This document shows, in pieces, positions 17,957 through 26,466 of a stretch of 59,303 nt of DNA (positions are counted from its first letter, which is position 1; each line of letters begins with the position of its first letter). Under the pieces are notes generated by a model that saw only the letters and a program-made list of their open reading frames with translations, was not told where the DNA came from and searched no databases. A program made the position numbers and the translations under genes. The DNA is taken from positions 1 through 59,303 of the forward strand of contig NZ_JAELTN010000031.1 of NCBI RefSeq assembly GCF_016428855.1, written 5' to 3'. The stretch is from Pedobacter sp. ASV28. GTDB lineage: Bacteria > Bacteroidota > Bacteroidia > Sphingobacteriales > Sphingobacteriaceae.

Positions 17957-18406
17957 CTATACCTGCTCCAACCATTCCTCATAACTTATTACACCTAACT
18001 CGGGCTTTCCTTCGCCTTCCAACATGGCGATAAATTCTAAATCATGTCCATCAGGATCTTTAAAATAAATGGCAATTGCAGGCATCCAAGCAAAGACCAT
18101 TGGCTTTTCACTGCCATCCTTCAGAAAATTATAAGGTTTTAAATTCCTTGTTTTTAAAAATGCCACAGATGTTTGCAACACGTCAACAACTTCACACCTA
18201 AAGGCAAAATGCCTTATATCAATCTGATTTTTAGGTTTTTCCCATAAACCAAGCATCGCACCCTTAGGTTCCCCAATCCAAAAAAATGCTACCCTACGCT
18301 CATCGGAATAATTACATTCAATTAGGCCTAGAACATTTTTATAAAAATCTATAGACCTTTCTAAATTCTCGACAAATAAGTGCGTTTCAAATAATCCTTT
18401 TATCAT
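17957..18406 (-). CDS. VOC-family (glyoxalase/bleomycin-resistance fold) protein
   Basis: 149 residues with the two paired beta-alpha-beta-beta-beta modules of the VOC fold: FETHLFVENLERSIDFYKNVLGL at the start (His ligand), DIRHFAFRCEV, and AIYFKDPDGHDLEFIAML near the end (Glu ligand). Single-gene unit. The reaction (isomerase, dioxygenase or antibiotic binding) cannot be read from the sequence. Confidence 0.9.
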   Translation of the reverse strand: MIKGLFETHLFVENLERSIDFYKNVLGLIECNYSDERRVAFFWIGEPKGAMLGLWEKPKNQIDIRHFAFRCEVVDVLQTSVAFLKTRNLKPYNFLKDGSEKPMVFAWMPAIAIYFKDPDGHDLEFIAMLEGEGKPELGVISYEEWLEQV

Positions 18407-18468
18407 GCCATAAAATTACACGTTAATAAAGGTCAAAGAAAATCACTTATATCAATCTGCATATCGAT

Positions 18469-18487
18469 TATATATATATATATATAT
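18469..18487. repeat. TA dinucleotide tract
   Basis: Nineteen bases of uninterrupted alternating T and A lie 63 bases upstream of the VOC gene start. Such tracts can change length by slippage. Confidence 0.8.
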
Positions 18488-18520
18488 CAACAATCTCAGC
18501 AAACCGGCGAACTATTATAC

Positions 18521-19240
18521 TTAAAATTTCAACCCTAGCCCAAAGGTTCCAGTTACCATTCTTGTATCAAAGCCAATATTGTTCTTAAATACCGGCACAA
18601 TGCCATAACTGCCTCTTAAATCTAAATAAAAAGTGGTCTTGCCAAGTTGTTGGGAACCAACCTGAACACCTATTAGGGGGCTAATATTGAGTTTATTCAC
18701 GCCATGCAGGCTTTGATCTCGATTTGGTTGGCCATTACCTGGCCCAGAGGTGATGGTAGGATATTTCAAAGACACGTTACTGGAAACCAAAATACCTGGG
18801 GCTACCCCTCCATAAGCACTCAGATAAGTACTGGAACCATTTAAAAATTTATAGTTAATCATTATGGGCAACTCTAAATAATCGAGCTTGAATATATAAT
18901 AATCATAAGCTTGTTGCCTACCCCCATTTGAATTTAGGCTAAGAACACTGTTGTTTTCCCTACGATAGGCATTCCCCCTACTATTGTAAAGCAATTCTGT
19001 CCCAACATTTAGCCTATTGCTTAGGTTATATTCGCCAACCAAACCAACTGCGATGGAGCCTCGAAAATAACTTTCGAAATCATTATAACCCATTGCATCA
19101 AATGTGGTCAGCATTTGTGCTTTATTGGTAAAAGCAGAAAAATTGATCCCCAATTTAAGACCAATCTTCAACTTAGTCTTCTCTTGTGAAAATGAATTAA
19201 GGGACAGCAGCAGTAAAAAACTGAAAATTTTTGATTTCAT
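18521..19240 (-). CDS. Outer-membrane beta-barrel (porin-family, OMP_b-brl_2) protein
   Basis: 239 residues from the ATG at 19240, chosen because a clean signal peptide follows (KIFSFLLLLSLNSFSQ); the frame extends 10 codons upstream. The mature protein has alternating strands typical of small barrels (LKIGLKLGINFSAFTN, FKLDYLELPIMINYKF, FYLDLRGSYGIVPVFK) and ends MVTGTFGLGLKF with a terminal Phe, as expected for outer-membrane insertion. Function unknown; PorT-like proteins share this layout. Confidence 0.87.
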   Translation of the reverse strand: MKSKIFSFLLLLSLNSFSQEKTKLKIGLKLGINFSAFTNKAQMLTTFDAMGYNDFESYFRGSIAVGLVGEYNLSNRLNVGTELLYNSRGNAYRRENNSVLSLNSNGGRQQAYDYYIFKLDYLELPIMINYKFLNGSSTYLSAYGGVAPGILVSSNVSLKYPTITSGPGNGQPNRDQSLHGVNKLNISPLIGVQVGSQQLGKTTFYLDLRGSYGIVPVFKNNIGFDTRMVTGTFGLGLKF

Positions 19241-19315
19241 TGAACCTATATTTAGATGGTTAAGCCGCAAAAATAAATCTTACATCATGACTAAACAATA
19301 GGAAAATCAGTACCA

Positions 19316-19342
19316 TAAAAAAAGCCCCGAATTGGGGCCTTT
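19316..19342 (-). terminator. Rho-independent terminator of the fasciclin gene
   Basis: On the minus strand a GGCCCC/GGGGC stem with an AATTC loop is followed by a run of seven T residues, 22 bases past the fasciclin stop codon. Confidence 0.8.
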
Positions 19343-19363
19343 CTATTAATTAGCCATGAAAAA

Positions 19364-19939
19364 CTAAGGCATTAGTACGGTATCAATTACATGTATAACC
19401 CCATTAGATTGGTTAACATCGGCTATAGTTACTTTTGCATCATGACCTTTTGCATCCCTTACATACAAATCTTTACCTTTTGTCCAGAATGTAAGATTTT
19501 CACCCTCAACAGTTTTCATAGTTGCTTTTCCTCCGCCTTTTTTAACTGCTTCCCAAATGGCCTTTGCACTATAGTTTCCAGCAAGAACATGATAGGTAAG
19601 AATCTTGGTTAGCATGGCTTTATTTTCTGGCTTAACCAATGTTTCAACAGTGCCTTTAGGCAATTTATCAAAAGCGGCATTAGTTGGTGCAAACACCGTA
19701 AAAGGTCCTTTTGAAGATAGGGTTTCTACCAAACCTGCGGCTTTTACCGCTGCCACAAGTGTAGTATGGTCTTTTGAGTTTACCGCATTTTCAATAATAT
19801 TTTTTGAAGGGTACATGGCTGCACCACCCACCATTACTGTCTTTTCTTTCGACTTCATCGACTGTGCACTTACTTGTCCTGCCAACAAAAGGCTAAAAGA
19901 AACAGCTCCAAGAGCAATAAATTTTGTTAGATTTTTCAT
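19364..19939 (-). CDS. Secreted fasciclin-domain protein
   Basis: 191 residues, signal peptide ending near GQVSAQ. One FAS1 domain: TTLVAAVKAAGLVETL, the H1 motif GPFTVFAPTNAAFDKLP, LTYHVLAGNYSAKAIW and the H2-like end NGVIHVIDTVLMP. FAS1 proteins usually mediate adhesion outside the cell. It is divergent from an ECF sigma/anti-sigma pair, a pairing that suggests the sigma factor controls it, though no matching promoter could be identified by eye. Confidence 0.95.
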   Translation of the reverse strand: MKNLTKFIALGAVSFSLLLAGQVSAQSMKSKEKTVMVGGAAMYPSKNIIENAVNSKDHTTLVAAVKAAGLVETLSSKGPFTVFAPTNAAFDKLPKGTVETLVKPENKAMLTKILTYHVLAGNYSAKAIWEAVKKGGGKATMKTVEGENLTFWTKGKDLYVRDAKGHDAKVTIADVNQSNGVIHVIDTVLMP

Positions 19940-20147
19940 TTTCTTACGTTTTTAATGATTTAGTAATTTTTGATTTCTGAAACATTTACGAGAACTATTT
20001 TGCTTCGGTTTTTCCTTTCTTCATTTTTTCGAACTGGCAGCGCTGAACAAGGTCGAACGACATTTAAAACATTAATTGAAAACAATTGATATAAAGTGCC
20101 TTTCATTCATTTTATTTTATATTTTTGTTTTAATAAGTATATACTTT

Positions 20148-20699
20148 TTGAATACAAGCATAAAATTATCAGAAGAACAACTGATCTCCTTACTACTTAA
20201 AAAGGATGAAAAGGGATTTAATTATCTATATGATAATTATGCTGCTGCCCTATTTGGCGTAATTACCAGAATGGTCAGTTCAAAAGAATATGCGGATGAA
20301 ATCATGCAGGATGTATTTGTAAAGATTTGGAAAAACATCGCACAATTTGACCCTGAAAAAGGCCGTCTTTATACTTGGATGTTAAATCTTGCCCGCAATA
20401 CCTCTATTGATTATCTAAGATCTAAAGGCTTTCAAAACGAACAAAAAAACCAAAGTATTCCAGAATCCGTAAATGATAGCGAACATTATTCCATCATCTC
20501 GGATGTGGACAATATTGGAGTTAAAAACATTTTGCTGCAATTAAGACCAGAATGGAGAGAGTTGATTGATTTGGCCTATTACAAAGGGTATACCCAACAG
20601 GAAATAGCGGAAAGGCTGGACATCCCTATAGGCACAATCAAAACACGAACAAGGAATGCGTTAATTGAATTGAAAAAACTATTAAAAGATCATCAATAA
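20148..20699 (+). CDS. ECF-type RNA polymerase sigma factor
   Basis: 183 residues from the TTG at 20148. The frame is open back to TTG 20076, but that extension would encode a lone hydrophobic peptide from an AT-rich promoter-like region, so I prefer the inner start. Region 2 (YLYDNYAAALFGVITRMV, EIMQDVFVKIWKNIAQFD, GRLYTWMLNLARNTSIDYLR) and region 4 (LRPEWRELIDLAYYKGYTQ, EIAERLDIPIGTIKTRTR) are complete. The next gene, one base after the stop, encodes the anti-sigma factor. Confidence 0.93.
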   Translation: MNTSIKLSEEQLISLLLKKDEKGFNYLYDNYAAALFGVITRMVSSKEYADEIMQDVFVKIWKNIAQFDPEKGRLYTWMLNLARNTSIDYLRSKGFQNEQKNQSIPESVNDSEHYSIISDVDNIGVKNILLQLRPEWRELIDLAYYKGYTQQEIAERLDIPIGTIKTRTRNALIELKKLLKDHQ

Positions 20700-20700
20700 A

Positions 20701-21528
20701 TTGGATATTAAAGAATACATATCATCTGGCATTATTGAAGCCTATGTAATGGGATTAGCATCTGAAGAAGAAGTGGGTATATTGATGTGCGTACAGAAAA
20801 ACAATCCAGAAGTTAAACAAGCCATCTTAGAGGCAGAAAAAACACTGGAAGATTTCAACAGCAGGCACGCAATCAATCCTCCAGAAGAACTAAAATCTGC
20901 TATCTGGGCCAAGATCAGTGCCGAAGGTGAAGAGGCTTCTGCTCAACAAAGTTCTGATGATAGTTTAACTGAAGACCACATTATCCCATTAAATCAAGAA
21001 ATTAAACCTATAAACACGGTAAATCTGTCTCTAAAATGGCTATCTATTGCAGCTTCTGTCCTATTGATCGTCAGTATATCACTTAACCTATATTTCAGAA
21101 GCAGTCAAAACAATTATCAGGCCCAGCTTCTTGACCTTCAAAAGAAACAACAAAATACCGATATAGCTTATAATGCCCTTAAAATTAAATGGGATATTGC
21201 TAATCACCCCAACATGAAGACTATTCAGCTATTGGGCGTAGAAAAGCATCCAAATATGAAAGCAATGGTGTATATGGATAAGAGTTCCAATGAGGTTTAT
21301 CTTAGCTTGGAGAATTTACCATCTCCTCCTAAAGACCAAGAATATCAGCTTTGGGCCATAGTAGATGGGAAACCTACTAGTATGGGCGTATTTGACCAAG
21401 AATCTACCGAAGCCGTTCAAAAAATGGTTACCGTGACCAATGCCCAAGCCTTTGCCATTACGTTAGAAAAGAAAGGGGGTAGCGAAGTGCCTACTTTAGA
21501 GAATATGTATGTAATGGGAAAAGTTTAA
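20701..21528 (+). CDS. Membrane anti-sigma factor, RskA-like
   Basis: 275 residues starting at TTG (no ATG fits; LDIKEYISSGIIEAYVMGLA is the usual start of this family). The cytoplasmic N-terminal part (residues 1-110) should bind the sigma factor, a single membrane helix lies at about 114-135 (WLSIAASVLLIVSISLNLY), followed by a coiled coil and the periplasmic RskA domain with VYLSLENLPSPPKDQEYQLW and FAITLEKKGGSEVPT. Probably releases the sigma factor in response to an envelope signal. Confidence 0.92.
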   Translation: MDIKEYISSGIIEAYVMGLASEEEVGILMCVQKNNPEVKQAILEAEKTLEDFNSRHAINPPEELKSAIWAKISAEGEEASAQQSSDDSLTEDHIIPLNQEIKPINTVNLSLKWLSIAASVLLIVSISLNLYFRSSQNNYQAQLLDLQKKQQNTDIAYNALKIKWDIANHPNMKTIQLLGVEKHPNMKAMVYMDKSSNEVYLSLENLPSPPKDQEYQLWAIVDGKPTSMGVFDQESTEAVQKMVTVTNAQAFAITLEKKGGSEVPTLENMYVMGKV

Positions 21529-21673
21529 TCCGTAAATCTTATTTAACCTAAGTTCGAATTAAGTGAACTTAGCGGCTGTCTAAATTTCACGTCATCATCA
21601 TGGTCCCGAATATTTTGGGTATGCACTACTTGTTCCGATGTATCGAAATGATGACCATTTGTTATGCCATTAT

Positions 21674-22486
21674 TTAGCTTTTCCCGAAAGCCCAAATCAG
21701 AAATTTGGGCATGGCCTTTGTCCAAGTGGGCACATCATGTTTCCCACCAACCATTTCGTAATAGAAAATATCATCTGGCCTACTGTACGTTTTTTTCAAC
21801 AACTCCTTTACTACATCAATCGTGTCATCTATAGAATCGATAATAAAGTTTTGATTTCGATCTGCTTTTTCATCTTCGGTTCCCGTCATCAACCAGAACT
21901 TAAGACTAGGCTTGCCTTTAGTTTTACGAATCATCTCATGTAAAATTCGATCATTATCGGTGTAACCATCGCTCAAATCTCTTTTCCTCCACCAAAAAGA
22001 ACCAGAAAAAACACCAACCATATCAAAAATCCCATCGTGCTTCCAAGCAATATCGAATGCGGTTAATCCACCTAAAGAAAAACCGGCAAAAGCGGTCTTT
22101 CCTTTGATCTTTACTGGAATTTCACTTTTCACAAACGGCAATAGTTCATGAACGATAAAGCCCGCATATAACTCTGCCTTACTTCCCCTTTGTTTAAAGT
22201 CTGGCTCTCCAGCTATACCATATTCAAGCAATCTATCTTTTCCCGCCTTTATGCCCACCACCACTACAGGATCTATTTTCCACTTTTCATACAATGAGTC
22301 CAGTATCTCTTCCATGCCCATTTCTGCCAAATCCTGCCCATCGTTCACCAACAGCAGGTTAACATACTCGTTTCCTAATAAATTTTCGGGCAGGTAGATC
22401 TCCAATTCCACCTCTCTTTCTAGATATTTAGATTTTATAGAATGTATACTTTTGATGGCCGTTGGTAATAAAAGGGTGCTATACAT
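21674..22486 (-). CDS. Alpha/beta-hydrolase esterase (enterobactin esterase/Fes-like)
   Basis: 270 residues, no signal peptide. The nucleophile elbow is GFSLGG (AFAGFSLGGLTAFDI), the acid is likely in TGTEDEKADR, and the catalytic His in GGKHDVPTW. The layout agrees with the putative esterase family that includes ferric enterobactin esterase and antigen-85-like enzymes. It is divergent from a second esterase gene at 22653, with 166 bases between them, next to the ligase cluster, so its substrate may be a product of that cluster. Confidence 0.88.
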   Translation of the reverse strand: MYSTLLLPTAIKSIHSIKSKYLEREVELEIYLPENLLGNEYVNLLLVNDGQDLAEMGMEEILDSLYEKWKIDPVVVVGIKAGKDRLLEYGIAGEPDFKQRGSKAELYAGFIVHELLPFVKSEIPVKIKGKTAFAGFSLGGLTAFDIAWKHDGIFDMVGVFSGSFWWRKRDLSDGYTDNDRILHEMIRKTKGKPSLKFWLMTGTEDEKADRNQNFIIDSIDDTIDVVKELLKKTYSRPDDIFYYEMVGGKHDVPTWTKAMPKFLIWAFGKS

Positions 22487-22652
22487 AAATTATCTGCTCA
22501 CAAATCAGCAACAAAGGTACAACTCTGTTTAAAAAACCTGTGGCACTATATGGAATTTTTACTTAAACAGGTAGATTCCATTTAAAAAAACCTTTGATTT
22601 CTTTGGGATTGGAAATCATTTATTTATATTAAAACATCTAATTATTGTGCCC

Positions 22653-23357
22653 ATGAAAGAAGAACTGAAAAGATGGTACAGTCCTAGCTTAAATAAGGAT
22701 ATTGAGACACTTGTTTTTGGATATGGAGGCCATCCCATTATCCTATTTCCCACAAGCATGGGTCGATATTACGAGAACAAGGATTTTAAATTGATCGAAT
22801 CCGTTCAAAATTTTATTAACGAAGGAAAGATTAAGATTTATTGTCCAGACAGTATCGATTCGATGAGCTGGTACAACAAGAATATCCCCCCTGCCCATAG
22901 GGTGAAAAACCATATTTGGTATGATAAGTTTTTACTGGAGGAACTCACTCCCTTAATCAAATCTGAAACAGGTTCTTCACAACTCATTACAGCAGGATGT
23001 AGCTTTGGCGGTTATCATGCTGCCAATTTTGCCTTCCGACACCCTTGGTTAGTTAGCCATTTATTTAGCATGAGTGGTGCTTTTGACATCAAAGGCCAGT
23101 TAGATGGCTTTTATAATGACGACGTTTATTTTAATAATCCTGTCGATTATTTGCCCAACAACATCAATCCTGAACTTTGGCAAATGAAAATTGTATTGGG
23201 CACTACAGATAGGGACCTGTGCAGACCTGATAACGAACGTTTATCCGCAATTCTCCACCAGAAAGGCATTAACCATTGGTTAGATATACGGGCCAATGCC
23301 GATCACGACTGGCCAATATGGCGAGATATGTTCCCCGAATATATTTATCAAATTTAA
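22653..23357 (+). CDS. Esterase-family alpha/beta-hydrolase, first gene of the ligase cluster
   Basis: 234 residues from ATG 22653 (a GTG two codons earlier is possible). Nucleophile elbow GCSFGG (ITAGCSFGGYHAANFAF), acid near GTTDRDLCRPD, catalytic His in NADHDWPIW. The beginning KRWYSPSLNKDIETLVFGYGG is typical of the compact D-type esterase family. It probably hydrolyses an ester or transfers an acyl/peptidyl group for the compound made by the four ligase or amidotransferase proteins encoded just downstream. Confidence 0.88.
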   Translation: MKEELKRWYSPSLNKDIETLVFGYGGHPIILFPTSMGRYYENKDFKLIESVQNFINEGKIKIYCPDSIDSMSWYNKNIPPAHRVKNHIWYDKFLLEELTPLIKSETGSSQLITAGCSFGGYHAANFAFRHPWLVSHLFSMSGAFDIKGQLDGFYNDDVYFNNPVDYLPNNINPELWQMKIVLGTTDRDLCRPDNERLSAILHQKGINHWLDIRANADHDWPIWRDMFPEYIYQI

Positions 23358-23432
23358 CTAGTTGTTGTGTATTAGCAAGCTAGAAAAACAATTAAACAGT
23401 TAACCAATTACTTTAAAAAACATATAACCCCA

Positions 23433-24476
23433 ATGAAAAAAATAGGAATTTTATTTGGTCAGGAACGCTCATTTCCGCAGGCATTTATAGATAGGGTAAA
23501 CCAAAAGGCAGTGAAGGGCATTACTGCAGAATTCGTCAAGATAGACAAAGTCTTTCAGGCCGAGGTGCCCCAGTATGCGGTAATTATAGATCGCATTTCG
23601 CAAGATGTTCCTTTTTATCGTGCCTATTTAAAAAATGCCGCTATGGGTGGAACAGCGGTGATCAATAACCCCTTTTGGTGGAGCGCCGATGAAAAATTTT
23701 TCAATAATGCATTGGCAGAAAATATTGGTGTTCCCGTACCTAAAACGGCTTTGATCCCATCAAGGGAACATCCAGATGACACCAACGAGCATTCTTTCAG
23801 CAACTTGGTGATGCCATTCGATTGGGATTCCATATTTGAATATACAGGTTTCCCTGCCTACATGAAGCCTTTCGATGGCGGTGGTTGGAAAGAAGTCTAT
23901 AAACTGCACAACAAGGAAGAGTTCTTTGAAAAGCACAGCGAGACTAAGCAAACCGTAATGATGCTCCAGGAAGAAATTATTTTCGACGAATATTTCAGGT
24001 GCTATTGTATAGGAGGCAAACATGTACGTATTATGCAGTATGAACCCCGTAACCCACACCATTTGCGCTATGTAGTTGATGGGCCAAAACCAAGCGAAAA
24101 GCTATTGAAAACCATTGAGGATTATACCTTAAAACTTAACCAATATTTGGGCTACGACTTCAATACGGTCGAGTTTGCTGTTCGAGATGGCGTTCCTATT
24201 GCGATCGACTTTTGCAATCCAGCCCCAGATGCAAGCTTAGAAAGTGTGGGCGCAGAAAACTTTGAATGGGTAGTAGAAACTGCGGCCAACTATGCCATTG
24301 AAAAAGCGAAAAAACAAGTGTTTGGACAAGATAATTTAACTTGGGGAAATTACATAAAAAGTAGCGCCACGGGTACAGCACTAATTCAGAAAGCCAAAAA
24401 GGCCACTACAGCTAAAAAAGTTGCTGATAAGCCTAAGGCAACAAAAACCACAGTCAAGCAAACAACAACCAAATAA
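23433..24476 (+). CDS. ATP-grasp carboxylate-amine ligase-like protein with Lys/Thr-rich tail
   Basis: 347 residues. RimK/glutathione-synthetase-type ATP-grasp features: an N-terminal domain with GILFGQERSFPQAF, the substrate-side segment NIGVPVPKTALIP, the nucleotide Lys in GFPAYMKPFDGGGWKEVY, MMLQEEI for adenine contact, and the metal ligands in NTVEFAVRDGVPIAIDFCNPAPD. From about residue 318 the chain becomes a low-complexity tail of Lys, Ala and Thr that ends KQTTTK. Predicted to couple a carboxylate to an amine through an acyl-phosphate. Lies 20 bases before the GCS2 gene. Confidence 0.88.
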   Translation: MKKIGILFGQERSFPQAFIDRVNQKAVKGITAEFVKIDKVFQAEVPQYAVIIDRISQDVPFYRAYLKNAAMGGTAVINNPFWWSADEKFFNNALAENIGVPVPKTALIPSREHPDDTNEHSFSNLVMPFDWDSIFEYTGFPAYMKPFDGGGWKEVYKLHNKEEFFEKHSETKQTVMMLQEEIIFDEYFRCYCIGGKHVRIMQYEPRNPHHLRYVVDGPKPSEKLLKTIEDYTLKLNQYLGYDFNTVEFAVRDGVPIAIDFCNPAPDASLESVGAENFEWVVETAANYAIEKAKKQVFGQDNLTWGNYIKSSATGTALIQKAKKATTAKKVADKPKATKTTVKQTTTK

Positions 24477-24497
24477 AAGCTATAAACCCATCTATTT

Positions 24498-25598
24498 ATG
24501 AATGATTTTACATTAGGCATAGAAGAAGAATACATGATTGTAGATCCCGTAACAAGGGAACTCACTTCTCATGACCAAAAAATTGTAGAAGCTGCCCAAA
24601 AAATCCATAAAGACCAGGTGAAGGCAGAAATGCATCAGGCCGTAGTTGAAGTAGGCACAGGCATTTGTAGAAACACAGAACAGGCAAGATCTGAAATTTC
24701 CCAATTGCGCTATACGGTTTCACAATTGGCGGGAGAACAGGGATTGCGCATAGGGGCCTCAGGCACACATCCATTTTCCCATTGGGAAAAACAACTCATT
24801 ACAGAACATCCCCGTTATAATGAAATTGTAAACGAATTACAGGAAGCAGCAAGGTCCAATCTTATCTTTGGCCTTCATGTGCATGTCGGATTTCAATCAA
24901 GGGAACTGGCCGTACACATCGCCAATCAGGTACGCTATTTCCTTCCTCATGTTTTTGCACTTTCTACCAATTCACCATTTTGGGAAGGGAGAAACACAGG
25001 TTACAAATCGTTTCGCACCAAAGTTTTCGATAAGTTTCCCCGAACGGGCATTCCAGATATCTTCAATAGCATAGAAGATTATGACAATTATGTAAAATTG
25101 CTCATCAAGACCAACTGCATCGACAATGCAAAGAAAATTTGGTGGGATATCCGCGTCCATCCCTTTTTTGAAACCATTGAGTTTAGGGTATGCGATTGCC
25201 CCATGCTTATTGACGAAACCATGGCTTTTACAGCCATATTTCAGGCATTATGCGCCAAACTATATAAGCTAAGGCTGCAAAACCTCAATTTCATTTCTTA
25301 CTCCAGGGCATTGATTAATGAAAACAAATGGAGGGCCGCCCGTTATGGCATTGATGGAAACTTAATAGACTTTGGTAAAGAAATGGAAGTAAATTGCCGA
25401 AATTTGATCCTTGAACTGCTAGACTTCATTGATGACGTAGTTGATGATTTGGGCAGCAGGGACGAAATTGAATATGTGCATAAAATTTTGGCAAATGGTA
25501 CAGGTGCAGATAGGCAACTCGCCGTTTATGAACAGACCAAGAGTTTCGAATCTGTAGTAGACTACATTACTACACAAACACTAATCGGTGCGAAATAG
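24498..25598 (+). CDS. ybdK: Carboxylate-amine ligase, GCS2 family (YbdK-like)
   Basis: 366 residues, close to E. coli YbdK length. Motifs of the glutamate-cysteine ligase type 2 family are present: LGIEEEYMIVD, AEMHQAVVEVGTGIC, ASGTHPFSHW, FGLHVHVGF and TIEFRVCDCPMLIDE, covering the Glu and His metal ligands. YbdK has weak gamma-glutamyl-cysteine ligase activity; here, in a run with two ATP-grasp-like proteins, the real job is likely one amide bond of a special compound. One base separates the stop from the next ATG. Confidence 0.93.
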   Translation: MNDFTLGIEEEYMIVDPVTRELTSHDQKIVEAAQKIHKDQVKAEMHQAVVEVGTGICRNTEQARSEISQLRYTVSQLAGEQGLRIGASGTHPFSHWEKQLITEHPRYNEIVNELQEAARSNLIFGLHVHVGFQSRELAVHIANQVRYFLPHVFALSTNSPFWEGRNTGYKSFRTKVFDKFPRTGIPDIFNSIEDYDNYVKLLIKTNCIDNAKKIWWDIRVHPFFETIEFRVCDCPMLIDETMAFTAIFQALCAKLYKLRLQNLNFISYSRALINENKWRAARYGIDGNLIDFGKEMEVNCRNLILELLDFIDDVVDDLGSRDEIEYVHKILANGTGADRQLAVYEQTKSFESVVDYITTQTLIGAK

Positions 25599-25599
25599 C

Positions 25600-26427
25600 A
25601 TGAGTGATCAGAACCCTATAAAAGTTGCCATTATCGACATGAATAATGGTTCTCCAAATCAGGGCATGAGGGGAATACAAGAAATATTAAACCGGTACAG
25701 GCTATCCCATCAGTTAAACCTGACCTTTGATATATTTGATCTTAGACAAAAAGGAGAACTCCCAGACCTGGACTATCACATTTATATTTCTAGTGGCGGC
25801 CCTGGAAGTCCATTTGACGGGGAAGGTCTGGAATGGGAGAATAGCTTTTTCAATCTATTGGATAAAATCGAAGCATTTAACTTACAGAATGAAGATAAAA
25901 AGCACGTTTTCCTAATCTGCCACTCTTTTCAGCTGGCCTGTAGAAAATACGGGTTGGGCAAGGTGGTACAGCGAAAATCAAATGCATTTGGTATTTTCCC
26001 GATCACACTCACAGATATGGGACAAGAGGAAAGCGTATTCGCCGGACTTCATAACCCCTTCTTCTCTGTAGACAGTAGAGATTGGCAGGTTGTACAACCC
26101 GATCCTGCTGTTTTTGAACGAAAAGGCGCTAAGTTATTGGCCATAGAAAAAGAGCGCCCCCATGTTGACCTGGAACGATGTATGATGGCCATTCGTTTTT
26201 CTCCGTGCATTATTGGCACGCAATTCCATCCGGAAGCCGACCCCGTTGGGATGAAAATGTATTTATTGCTGGCCGAAAAGAAAGAATTGATCATTAAAAA
26301 CCATGGAGAGGAAAAATATAATGACATGCTTAACAGCCTAGAAAATCCGGACAGGATCATGCTCACCCAAAGTATTATTTTACCTAATTTTTTAAATGAG
26401 GCCATCAATGCACAGCATATAGCTTGA
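25600..26427 (+). CDS. Class I glutamine amidotransferase-like protein
   Basis: 275 residues from ATG 25600, with one base to the preceding stop codon. The Cys-His-Glu triad of class I GATases is visible: Cys107 in FLICHSFQLAC and His210/Glu212 in GTQFHPEAD; the oxyanion strand is ISSGGPGSPFDG. The nucleophile elbow ICHSF departs from the common CxGxQ form. Such proteins release ammonia from glutamine, or hydrolyse gamma-glutamyl amides, for a partner synthetase; here the neighbouring ligases are the obvious partners. Confidence 0.88.
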   Translation: MSDQNPIKVAIIDMNNGSPNQGMRGIQEILNRYRLSHQLNLTFDIFDLRQKGELPDLDYHIYISSGGPGSPFDGEGLEWENSFFNLLDKIEAFNLQNEDKKHVFLICHSFQLACRKYGLGKVVQRKSNAFGIFPITLTDMGQEESVFAGLHNPFFSVDSRDWQVVQPDPAVFERKGAKLLAIEKERPHVDLERCMMAIRFSPCIIGTQFHPEADPVGMKMYLLLAEKKELIIKNHGEEKYNDMLNSLENPDRIMLTQSIILPNFLNEAINAQHIA

Positions 26428-26466
26428 TCATTTTTGATACCCAAGCCTAAGGTTTATTTCAAAACT

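Noticed and set aside
20076..20147. N-terminal hydrophobic extension of the sigma factor
   Set aside because: Would give a cytoplasmic sigma factor a membrane anchor; the codons come from an AT-rich upstream region and the family starts near the TTG at 20148.
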